Shown piece by piece: positions 21,877 to 31,900 of a stretch of DNA of 64,000 nucleotides. This DNA is from Gracilariopsis chorda (Eukaryota; Rhodophyta; Florideophyceae; Gracilariales; Gracilariaceae), in contig NBIV01000082.1 of assembly GCA_003194525.1 (NCBI GenBank), positions 124,001 to 188,000 of the forward strand, given 5' to 3'. Below the pieces are notes generated by a model that had not been told where the DNA came from, did no database searches, and saw only the letters and a list, made by a program, of their open reading frames with translations. Position 1 is the stretch's first letter; every line of letters begins with the position of its first letter. The position numbers and the translations under genes are program-made.

Positions 21877-24800
21877 ATGGCCTCTCACGACGAAGACGAA
21901 GTCAACCTTCCATGGGGAAAGTTCTCGTACGCCACGGACGGACTGGCCACTACATGCTATATGGAAGGCGTATCGAAGAAACTGTACAAAGACAGACACC
22001 GTCAACCGCATGGAAAGAAGCTCCTGTTTCGCGTTGAAATACCCGCTCGATGTTTCGTTCTCTCCGTAACTGTAAAGCTACCAAATGCACCACAGTCCGC
22101 TCTTGTGGCACTTGATTACATGGAGATCGAAAGTTCTTTGAAGAATGGAGAATATGAAACAGTTTACGACGGATACACTGAGTTAATGAAACAACGGGAA
22201 GCGACTGATGCTGTCGTCAAAGAGGAAAAATCTGCTAACAGAACAGCACACACAGAATCCACCGAAAGCTCCTCCGGTGGTTCGCCGACAGCCGTAGACC
22301 ATTCTGTTTCTCGTCCCGTTCTGGACTCCAAGACCCAGAGATCTCGAAAGAAAACCATGCCAGTTCGTCGCGCAGCGGATGTGTTAAGAATAACGCTAAT
22401 TGACGTTGAAGACCCTACTGAATCATCGGCAAGCTCTCCTTCTGTTCAGAATGATTCTGGGTATGAAGGCTCGGATAATGGCGATTTGAGAATATTAAGC
22501 GTTGCGGTCAATGGATATGTTCGCGGTCAGACACCTGCTCCTAACAGACTGAAGGTTTTACTTGACTGTTCTGCAAAGCTTGGGCTTGATGCCTTCATGA
22601 CAGATAGGGCGGAGGTTGACGCCCTTCTTGGTCTAGCTATGCTGGGCCATCGTCGTTTTCGACAGGCAGGGGAGTTGCTGCAACGAGCGTCAGAACTTAC
22701 GTTACAAATTGCTAATGAAGAGGCAGAAAAAGGAGAGGGGTCGGAGGAGGCCATCGCATGGGCTGCGCAACTTAACCTCCTTTCAGCCCATGCATATTTC
22801 GAACACGTCCCCCAGGCAAATGATGGAATTATCCGCCTGGTCCATGTTGCTGCAGCTACTGGCTTTCGTTCAGGGACAAAGGGAAACCATGCTGCACGTG
22901 ATATTCTGAAGCTCAACGAGGAATTTCTTGACTTGCGAACCGAATTATTAAGTATGCGCGAAAGCTTGATTACGATGCTAGTGCAATTTCTTGGAGAGTC
23001 TTGCTCAGTGGCTGTTAAACTCGCTTCGGCCGGAATGCTTGAGTTCATGTTTGAGCAGCTTGGCTGCGCAATCGCATATCACATGGCTGAAATTCTGAAC
23101 CAAGTACTGCGTTCTTATCCTAGTTGCATTCCTTTTGGTGCTCGTGAGCGTGCAGCCGCTGCTTCTTTCTCATACGATTCAATGGAAGACTGCTTCGATC
23201 GCCTTATAGACTTATGCTGCCGCCTTTTTCCTCTCACGGAACATACAGTCCTTCTGAAACTATACGAGAACACATTGATACCGGTTTTCTTGGACGGCTT
23301 CCATGAGTCGGAGTATCTATTTTATAATGAGGATGCGGAACAAGCTGAAAATGCAACGACGACAGCTGCTGCTCAAACATTGCGCATAATCTATCTTGCC
23401 TTGAAAATTCTCGGTTCAGATGTGAGAATACCATCTTCATTGTTGTCTAGATTGCTCAAGATCTTGATTGCAGAGAAAGGGAATGCGAGAACCCCAATCG
23501 TGTTACGACGTGCTGCGCTGCACGCCTGGGATGCCGTTTCTACATCTCTAGTACAGGCTGCAAGTGGTTGTAATGTCAAGGTGTTCGGAGATCATCTGAG
23601 TTCTCTAAAGGACTATCTCCCAAATCTCCTATTGGAGACGGAGAGAAAGAACTTTCAGTACAAGGGTATTGATGAAGAAGACGATAACGAGCTTGAGATC
23701 ACGAAAGAAGAGTATGTTACCCCTGTTAATAGTCAAGTTTTCGAAGGGATTCTGGAGAAGAGAAGGAAGAGAATAGAGCTAGTTGACAGACATACACTTC
23801 GGCGCCTTATCCGGCTTATACACGATATATGTGAGCGAATGCAACCCACGAAAGACGAAGATGACAGAAGTCAGGACATCACTCTGAGTCTCCTTGAAGC
23901 GATAGGGGATGGAATATCTAGTCTCCTGATGAGCGGGCTTATTGATGTCAGCTATCATCAAGCAGCTAGCGGTGGTAATGGGACAGGTGAACCGTACGAA
24001 TTCGGATTACTGTCGAACCAACTTTTGGTTGTTTCGGAGATCCTTGACGATCTGTTCAATTGTTTCTGGGCAGCAGTTAGGCTTCTACCGGGCACAGCTG
24101 CAAGTGAAGTAGTTCGCACTGCTCCTGTTAGAGCTGTTCTAGGTTGGTGCGTGGACCGAATGGCACACTCTGCACCACCTAAAGGAATGCTGCGTCTTCT
24201 GTCAGTGGCGGCAAAAGGTTTGCAAAGTGAATTCAACAAGCCTATGTATGACCTTCCCTCTGTTCCAAGCGCACCTCACGAAGCGACATATCTTGGAATA
24301 TACAGAGCTGTTATTCAGTGGTTTCCCCAGGCTACGCAAGAAGAGGCATTTGACCTGCTGGACATCCTTCTCGAAAATGTCGCGGATGAGTTGATGGCAA
24401 ACGATTTAGCTCTTCTTGTAAAAGGTTTGGGCAATCAAAGTGAAGCGCTACAAGGACGAACAGAGTCTTCACTCGGAAAAGTGGCAGAATTAGTTGCATC
24501 CAACGTGCCAAGACGTTTAGATTTGGCCCTAAGCTCCTTAAAAGCTCTTGAAGACCCAAAACACGGAAGTCAGCGTATCTCTGATGGGTTTCCGAGTACT
24601 TCGAAGTCTAATTCGAGTTCATTTCCTAGAAAGATGCATCTATCTGGCACCCAAGCTCACCCAGATCCAACGGCTCAATCGTTTTATCTGCACGTGGTAT
24701 TGGCAAGTTGCTTTGACCTTTTCGATGGATTGGCGAGAGCAGTATCACAGCGTGCTGGTCCAAGTTTTATGGGTGAGAAGATCGACGCTTTTGTTGAACA

Positions 24801-26934
24801 TGCAGCGCTCTGTGTAAGGTGTTTACAAGCATGTGCTCGAACGAGAAGGCACCGAGAGTATGTCGGAGCGAAACTTGGAGATATATTTGGCACTTGTCTG
24901 GCGATGCAGGATCACGGCGATGGTCGAGTTCGTTTAGCAGGATTTGAGATATTTGCCGCGTCTTTGGATGTTCTTTTCCAGGCTCAAAAGTCGTTCGCAT
25001 TGCTCCCCGAGCAAGCTGTCGTGCCGGGAAATGGCGCCACTGTTGCATCTTCATTAACTTCGATTGCCACCCAAGGTGGTGGGTACGAGAACCAGAACGG
25101 ACCATCAGACGTTACTGTGTTTGAGAATGATTCTGTGCCACTGGTGCATGTGTCATCCCATCCGACACCTGGTCTCGACTTTGCACGATCGATGAGTCTT
25201 CCGATATCCAGGAGTGCTTCGAAAAACGATTTTGTTAGCCATGAACTTCAGCATGATGGCCCAGAAGGAAATGAAGATACGGAACGTGAACGCAAAATGC
25301 GAACCATTTTTGCCGAAGGTGGTTCTTGCGCATTTCAAGGGGATGATACAACAAACGTTCGATTTGACTATGAGGAACGAGGTTGGCAGATTCTGTGTCA
25401 CTTCGTTACAGCAAGCCTTGGGATAGGAAAGTATGTCGATTTTGTCGTGCAAAGAGCGTGCCTTGAATACCTGAAAGGTTGCATGCTAAGTGCATTACGA
25501 GGTCGCTCCAGTGGCGCCCGAGTAATAGCCTTTGAGCATATTGAACTGCTATGGGAAGCGGTTAATCGCCTGATTGGATCCCCCTGGCGAACACTGAATG
25601 GGCTTGCAATGTGGGTGATATGCACAATTCTTAACGTTGCGATTTACTCATCTGTTATGTCTCGGAAACGAGGGCTAACGAAGCAACGAGGTGTTCAGCT
25701 CAACGAATTTCTAGCTAAGCAAGTTTTCCCGAGAGCCGAATCAATGCTGAAACATAGCAGTAGAGAAACGCGTTTGTGGGGCATGAAATTGCTAGAAGTC
25801 TATATCAAGGCAAGGGACATGAATGGAAATGTGCTGCAGATAACTCCAGTTGTTCCTGCACTTGTGCTACGGGGACTTGAACAGTTGCAACTCGACTGGT
25901 CAGAGGACGTAAGAGAAGCTGTGAGGTCTCTCTGCGAGATCCATCACAGTGCACTAAACAAGAAGGGTACTTCACAAATGCAGTCGTTTACGGCCCAAGC
26001 GCAGAGCTTCATGACTATGAGGCGTTATCACCTGGACGAGTTTGAAGGGACAGAAGCTAATCAAGTTGAGCTATGGTTCCCCCCTATTCCAAGACAAGTT
26101 CCTGCTTCGGATATGGAGTTGTATTGTAGACCACTCGAAGCATTTGCAAATACAGAAATCGAAGGTGGAGAAGAGACTGAACTCGCGAAGACTGCAGATG
26201 AAGACAATGAAACAGAATACGACGAAGGATACGATTACGATGAAGATATTGAAGAAGAGGAAGAGGAAGAGGAAGAAGTAGAGACTGAGGAAGCATTCTC
26301 GACTCCCGCTGAACATGAAACTCAAGAGGTTCATGACGATCAGAACGAGTTGGAAGTTGACCCGTCCGTCCCAGTTGACATGAGAGAAAATAATGAGGTC
26401 GAAGTGCCCGAAAGTGTAGAGCGCGTTGACAGCAAATTTGAATCACTCGACGCGCGGTCAAGTGATGGCACTATCTTGAAGGGGCATGTAGAAATGGGTG
26501 AAGCAGGAGGGCTAGATGATGAGGATGACGAGGAGGACCATGAGTTTACGGTTATGCCACAGGCAGACGCCGCGGACCGCTTGGGACCCCAACTTGTTAC
26601 TCAAATATCAGATCCTTCCGATAATGTCTTGACGGGAGCAGGATCGTTTGGCGCGGAACAGGTCAATGATGATCTTGAAGAAGAAGAAGAAGAAGAAGTT
26701 GTCAACGTTACAGATGAGGATGATGTTTTGGTCGATGTCGACTCTATGCCTGCTGAAAAGAAACTATCATCACATTATTCCATTCCAAAACCAGAGTTGA
26801 ATCCAGATTTGGAGGAGGGAAGACACGTACTGCGAAGAAAAGGTTCTTTCACGAGTCGTCCATCGGTCGGCATTCCAATAGAAGAGGGGATGTGCCAAGA
26901 CTTGCTCGGAGAAGGTCTGTGGATCTTAGTTTAA
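21877..26934 (+). CDS. Large uncharacterised protein, 1,685 aa, acidic C-terminus
   Basis: A single uninterrupted exon of 1,685 codons from ATG 21,877. The frame is open 17 codons further up but without an ATG. I do not recognise the family. The N-terminus (LPWGKFSYATDGLATTCYM, then FRVEIPARCFVLSVTVKLPN) looks like a compact beta-rich domain of about 90 residues. Most of the protein is alpha-helical and HEAT/ARM-like in texture, with repeated Leu-rich amphipathic helices. A Ser-rich linker lies near residues 130-190. From about residue 1,430 it becomes strongly acidic (DEGYDYDED, then a run of Glu, near 1,450-1,470). Such scaffolds often work in trafficking or nuclear complexes, but no function can be assigned. 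Its C-terminal RRKGSF text resembles the Arg/Ser repeats of the overlapping next frame, suggesting that the two belong together. Confidence 0.85.
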   Translation: MASHDEDEVNLPWGKFSYATDGLATTCYMEGVSKKLYKDRHRQPHGKKLLFRVEIPARCFVLSVTVKLPNAPQSALVALDYMEIESSLKNGEYETVYDGYTELMKQREATDAVVKEEKSANRTAHTESTESSSGGSPTAVDHSVSRPVLDSKTQRSRKKTMPVRRAADVLRITLIDVEDPTESSASSPSVQNDSGYEGSDNGDLRILSVAVNGYVRGQTPAPNRLKVLLDCSAKLGLDAFMTDRAEVDALLGLAMLGHRRFRQAGELLQRASELTLQIANEEAEKGEGSEEAIAWAAQLNLLSAHAYFEHVPQANDGIIRLVHVAAATGFRSGTKGNHAARDILKLNEEFLDLRTELLSMRESLITMLVQFLGESCSVAVKLASAGMLEFMFEQLGCAIAYHMAEILNQVLRSYPSCIPFGARERAAAASFSYDSMEDCFDRLIDLCCRLFPLTEHTVLLKLYENTLIPVFLDGFHESEYLFYNEDAEQAENATTTAAAQTLRIIYLALKILGSDVRIPSSLLSRLLKILIAEKGNARTPIVLRRAALHAWDAVSTSLVQAASGCNVKVFGDHLSSLKDYLPNLLLETERKNFQYKGIDEEDDNELEITKEEYVTPVNSQVFEGILEKRRKRIELVDRHTLRRLIRLIHDICERMQPTKDEDDRSQDITLSLLEAIGDGISSLLMSGLIDVSYHQAASGGNGTGEPYEFGLLSNQLLVVSEILDDLFNCFWAAVRLLPGTAASEVVRTAPVRAVLGWCVDRMAHSAPPKGMLRLLSVAAKGLQSEFNKPMYDLPSVPSAPHEATYLGIYRAVIQWFPQATQEEAFDLLDILLENVADELMANDLALLVKGLGNQSEALQGRTESSLGKVAELVASNVPRRLDLALSSLKALEDPKHGSQRISDGFPSTSKSNSSSFPRKMHLSGTQAHPDPTAQSFYLHVVLASCFDLFDGLARAVSQRAGPSFMGEKIDAFVEHAALCVRCLQACARTRRHREYVGAKLGDIFGTCLAMQDHGDGRVRLAGFEIFAASLDVLFQAQKSFALLPEQAVVPGNGATVASSLTSIATQGGGYENQNGPSDVTVFENDSVPLVHVSSHPTPGLDFARSMSLPISRSASKNDFVSHELQHDGPEGNEDTERERKMRTIFAEGGSCAFQGDDTTNVRFDYEERGWQILCHFVTASLGIGKYVDFVVQRACLEYLKGCMLSALRGRSSGARVIAFEHIELLWEAVNRLIGSPWRTLNGLAMWVICTILNVAIYSSVMSRKRGLTKQRGVQLNEFLAKQVFPRAESMLKHSSRETRLWGMKLLEVYIKARDMNGNVLQITPVVPALVLRGLEQLQLDWSEDVREAVRSLCEIHHSALNKKGTSQMQSFTAQAQSFMTMRRYHLDEFEGTEANQVELWFPPIPRQVPASDMELYCRPLEAFANTEIEGGEETELAKTADEDNETEYDEGYDYDEDIEEEEEEEEEVETEEAFSTPAEHETQEVHDDQNELEVDPSVPVDMRENNEVEVPESVERVDSKFESLDARSSDGTILKGHVEMGEAGGLDDEDDEEDHEFTVMPQADAADRLGPQLVTQISDPSDNVLTGAGSFGAEQVNDDLEEEEEEEVVNVTDEDDVLVDVDSMPAEKKLSSHYSIPKPELNPDLEEGRHVLRRKGSFTSRPSVGIPIEEGMCQDLLGEGLWILV

Positions 26935-28073
26935 TGACCCCACTGATTGAAACCTCGTCTGACAGGGAACTCGTAGAATCCCGAGCCAGCTCTCAATCGC
27001 TGAGTCCTCGTCTTTCGCGACGTAAGTCACTCAAGTCACCAACGTCATCACCACGGCCTCCGGAAGCATCTCGGACTCGAAGCGGAGAGCAACAATCACT
27101 TAGGGATGGGCTTCGAGGCAAAGAAACCGGAGAGGAAGTCACTTCACCGTCCTCTCGTCTTCGTCGCAGATCTTCAAGAGGGGTTGATCTCACTGACGAA
27201 CAAAGTACTGAGGCCAAGAACAGGAGAACGTCAAGAGAGTCTTCAAAGGACGGCTACATCGGTGGGGCTTTCTTAGACCTCTCTCCGAAACATCGACAAG
27301 TTCCAAGGGGGATTACGCTTGAGGACGACGCTGGCTTTGATAGTATAAACGAATCACGCCCTACTGCAACACCCCATGCTGGACAAAGAACTTCTGAAAC
27401 GGGAAGGCCCAGCTCGAAGGCTCGATTAAGCTCCAAGAGTGGACGAAGACTACCGAGGGCCCCAGCATTCGTGAAAGGGGGAGGACCACAGCGAAGACTG
27501 CCTGCTCCCCTGCCAATTGGAAATTCTAGCAATAGCGGGGTCAAGAGTGATGAGCCCTATCTGCGTTCAACTAGTTCTTCGTCACTGGAAGGTGCTTCAG
27601 GTCAAGGAGGCTCGAGTAATCCGATTGTGTCTTCCAGGGGACGGCTTCCTCGAGCGCGCAGTCTGGTTGGAAAAAGCCGATTAGAGGCTCGAAAGGAAGA
27701 AGCCGAAGACAAGCCGGATAAGTCGTACCGCTACTCGAGACGAGAGCCGCGAACTTCGCTCTCCATTTTAAGTGAGGATTTCGATCCAGACATAATGGGT
27801 GAGAATAGTGACTTGGTGGTTGATGACGTGAGTGATTTACAAAACCAGATGCGCATAGGTACTCCGACGGCTGAAGCTGCCCTGGGCCGAAGAACTTTGG
27901 CAGATGACGAACCTTCGAGCAATTACAAACGACGGGCATCTAAGCGAAGTGTAGGTAATTCTCTTCACTTTAGGAGTTTACTGGATCAGTTTGAGCCGAG
28001 GCCGGAAGATGAAGGTTCGAAGAGCAAAGGAACATCTTCTCTACAAAACGGGAGTCCATCGATGGACACATGA
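26892..28073 (+). CDS. Ser/Arg-rich frame, probable C-terminal continuation of the preceding gene
   Basis: 393 codons open in the -1 frame relative to the gene before it, overlapping its last 43 bases. The first codon at 26,892 is GTG; the first ATG is at 26,934. The protein is low-complexity, rich in Ser, Arg and Pro, with repeated RR(K/R)S words (RRRSVDLS, RRKSLKS, RRRSSRGVDL) and many potential phosphorylation sites. The preceding frame ends with RRKGSFTSRP, the same word style, and the two frames meet at a GGGG run (26,886-26,889). Either one base is missing there, or a small intron or programmed shift joins them, or this is a separate gene starting at 26,934. The first option seems likeliest and would give a protein of about 2,080 aa. 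Confidence 0.6.
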   Translation: MPRLARRRSVDLSLMTPLIETSSDRELVESRASSQSLSPRLSRRKSLKSPTSSPRPPEASRTRSGEQQSLRDGLRGKETGEEVTSPSSRLRRRSSRGVDLTDEQSTEAKNRRTSRESSKDGYIGGAFLDLSPKHRQVPRGITLEDDAGFDSINESRPTATPHAGQRTSETGRPSSKARLSSKSGRRLPRAPAFVKGGGPQRRLPAPLPIGNSSNSGVKSDEPYLRSTSSSSLEGASGQGGSSNPIVSSRGRLPRARSLVGKSRLEARKEEAEDKPDKSYRYSRREPRTSLSILSEDFDPDIMGENSDLVVDDVSDLQNQMRIGTPTAEAALGRRTLADDEPSSNYKRRASKRSVGNSLHFRSLLDQFEPRPEDEGSKSKGTSSLQNGSPSMDT

Positions 28074-28972
28074 ATTGAACAGAACGAGCAGCGGTGGGAT
28101 AGGGCGAGGGAAGTTGGGGTGTCTGAATGAAACAAAACGTGCTTCCAGGGAAGTGCAATAGTGGAAGTCCGAAATGTAGAAAAAGTCATCCGCTATAGTT
28201 TTACTTGTATTAACAAATGTATAACTTGGTTTGTGGTCTTACTACACATCTCCTTCGGGAAGGAATAGTAGGACTTATGTTCTTGTGGATTTAAGAGAAT
28301 CAGGCTTATTCTGTACTGCATTGTTACTTGGCAGCTTCAAATGCAGTTTGACATACTCTTGTTGATATCACGTCAACCTGTTCCGTATTGCTGTAGATAT
28401 GTTAAGTGAAGCTCCAAGTCTTGTATAGATGAGTTCATGATTCAGACAAGCTCCATGCGATGCAAGATGAGCAACAGTCTTGTCCCCTTTTTAAGTGGAA
28501 AGACGTCCCGCCTGTATTCTAGTCAGTTGATGCAGTGCTGCATAAACGAGTTTCGTAATGTCTACCAACGGTACCAAAGATAGAACATAACCAGACGATG
28601 AGGATATGATCGGAAATGTAGTCTTTAGTAGGATTCTTGTGCGCGCAGTAATTTACAGCGAAGTTGGCGGCATGCGTGAGAGAACCCCATAACCGTGCCA
28701 TTGCTCACCACGATGCATACATACTCAGTAGAAGACAGACTTAGTTTGTGAATATGGATGTGCTGGAGCCCAAAGAAAGCAGCGAGACGAAAGCGTATTC
28801 AGAACAACGGGTACATGCAATTTCGTCTTTCTGTGGTGTACCCGTCTCCTCTCCGATAAGAGGTGAAGCGAAACGAACTCATGAAATGGCCTTTCTCGGA
28901 GGCAAACATCTCAGATTGCTGAAATAGCGTATTGTACGTGCTTGGAATGACCCTTACTCCTGCTGGAACTCA
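28074..28972. other. Intergenic region between convergent genes
   Basis: About 900 bp between two convergent stop codons. Only short frames and AT-leaning 3' UTR-like sequence are seen. No repeat or RNA gene recognised. Confidence 0.45.
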
Positions 28973-31900
28973 TCATCGCACGGAGCAACCGGTTCGAATT
29001 TGCCGACATACCTGTTTTGCGAAGCTTGGATCTCGTCCGGACCACGCATTATCTTGGAGACCCTCAATATCTTTGCAAAGCGGTACTATTGTGCCCGCAG
29101 CATCCTCTAGAAGACGCTGCGCCTCTTCAAAGCCCATGCCTGGCGAAGACAGATCAGTGTCTTCTTTGCCTCCAATACCCGACGGTGCTTGGTCCCGACG
29201 GGTTCGTCCTTGGCTTGTCTCCTGAGCGCATCGAATGTACTCTCGGAGAACCAGCAGGCAACTTTCGAATGATCTAAAGCACACATCTGAGTGCTCATCA
29301 GCGACCGCAACTGCCTTTTTGAGGCATTCCTGCATTACTAAAGGCTTGTTCGGCTCAGCATCCACCTTATACTGTTCCCGACAAAACGCTGAAATGACTT
29401 GTAGTTTCTTTGTGGACAGTGCTGAGCCCGTATCTCCGGCTGCACTTCTTTCCATTACAATACTCTCCGATGTCGACCGCTGAAACTCCTGCAAAGAAGC
29501 TTTGCAAAGACGCAGTACATCAGAAAGTTTCCCCATTACGTTAGGTACCGAAAAACCTTTCCGCGAGCTTCTAGCTTGGTCACTGGAAAGATCTCCACTT
29601 ATCTGTGGAATGAATAAATGCAGCACGTGATCCGGATCTCTTAAGGCTGCCAAAACATTCTTCAAACATACTGCCCTTGCCGCAATGATATCTCTTTCGT
29701 GAAGCGAACCACCCTCTGGATGAGCAACATGAAGACGCCGAGCTTCTCTGGTATTCACAGGTTTGACAAGATTGATCCCAACACTGAACAGAGAAGACGA
29801 CGCTCCAGGCCGTAGAGTCTTAGACGTTGCTGGCAAGATCGCAGGGAGAAGAGAAGCGAGGCAGAGTCGTAGGAGACTACCGACTGTTGCACTCTCCAGG
29901 GCATGTTCAGGGATTCTCGAAAGAATCATTCCTAAAGAACTTGCCACCTCAAGTTGATCCTTTTTCGCAATGCGTCCATTTCGAAGTATGTCCATATAGA
30001 CCGTCATACCCTCATTCAATGCCAGAACTGCGGCATCCTGAACAGAGGGTCCTCCGCAACACACGACCGCCCCTAAAGTCTTCGTTAGCGCAACTAGCAA
30101 AGAAGAGAGGGATTTCGGGGTTTCATGGTGCTTGTCGGCTATCGCACCATGAGAAACATCAACGTCGATCATACTATCTCGATTTTCCGGGACAGTTCCT
30201 GCTCTTCCACGTCTGTCAAGAAGACGCACATCTTCGTTGGTCTTTGAAGCGGTGTTTTCTGATTCCTGACTAACATCATTGAACAGCTTCGAAAACCCTT
30301 GACTCTCCTGTTGCCCCAAAACCTTAAGTACGCACTTCAATGCCTCGACACATCCAGAATCTGCAAGTACCCCGGCACCATGTCCTGAGGCAGCTACCGC
30401 ATGAATCAAGGACAAAGTTGAATCCACTGATGCAACGGCAGCATGATCGCTATTGTATTCATAAAGCTTCGACACCTGATAGCTGGCGTATGCCTGTATG
30501 ATTGCATTCTGTACATCACTGTTCAGAAGTGAATATTGAATCACGCGGTTCAATCGATTTTGTGATCCAAGGGCCGGCACTGCGCGAGTTGGATCTAAGT
30601 ATGTTGTCACAGCCACCGCTGTGATTGCGGCGCACCTTGCGGCTGGGGTTGGGGCTGAAATGGCGTCCTTGCAGGCTACCGCTATGATTCCTTCTGTCCC
30701 ACTGACATGACGTTGCCCAAAGCGCCCACCAAGTGAAGTTGACAAGACGTCTTCCGATCCAGTTCTCTGAGAAAGTGGCCCACATACGATAAACGCGCCG
30801 TACAAGGCCGTTCGAGCTCGCACAGCGTTAGCCCCAACCCCAACTGTACCGGAAAGGGCTCGAACGATTCCGTTCAAGAGTGAACCATACTGCATATCTC
30901 CGATAAGATTCGGAGTGTCTTGCGTAGCCGAATTTGCACAATCCCTTAACCGCTTCACACACAATAAAACTGCAGCTGCCGCTATCTCACCTCCATCTTT
31001 TCGAACTAACGTTGACAAACCCCGATTTGAGTCCGCGCTCGCTATAGCATCAAGTAAAACATTCGCGATTTCTAGTAGTAATGGAACAGATGAATAACCA
31101 GTATGAATCTCATGTGCTAAAACTCTTGTCCCAAAGAGAAGATACCACGCTCGGAATCCTTCAAAAGCGCACTGAAGCTCTCCAGAGGAAGTTATTACGG
31201 AGAGAGTTCGTAGGAGTTCAAGTGGGGATGGTAGGCAGGACAAAGACTCCCACTGAGAGCTGCTCGGTATACCGTAGTTAGGGCTAGAGTTCGTCCGGTT
31301 TCTCGTGGAATTAGCAATATTTTCTAGCTCAAACTTTCGAAAGATGCGGGTATGCAATGCACTAAGTCTCAGACAACTTGCCATCGTTTCAGCCAAAGCA
31401 GACCAGTTAGTACCTTCGATATAATTTCTTGGCTCAGAGTTACCGTAAGCTTCAAGGATTCTGAACAGCATCTCGTCTCCAAAACCGGAGCCCCTGATTC
31501 CTACGTTCTCCTCTCCAACTTCACGAATATGCTCCAGCACAGAGAGTGACGTATACCTAGTCGTATTGGCAGCTAGTCTTTCCAAGAACGTCGCTGCCGT
31601 TGCCCTTGTCTTCGCGTCTAATGTGTGTTTTGTATCGAGAGATCCCGCAACGAGTTCTAGTAGCGCCCCTAAAACTCCATACTCGGCAGAAGTGTAGCGG
31701 CCATAGGCGTCGGACTGCAATCCAAGCAAAAAGAGCCCCGGAGCACCACCTCCATCAATACCAAGGGTAGCTTCAACAATTCGGAGCGCAGAGTGCATGA
31801 GTGGTGGCGTCTGGTCGGCATAGTTATTCGCATCGCTTTGATTTGTGTCTGACAGATCAGCACTTGACTGTGATATCAAATCTGCCAAGGAAGACCGAAA

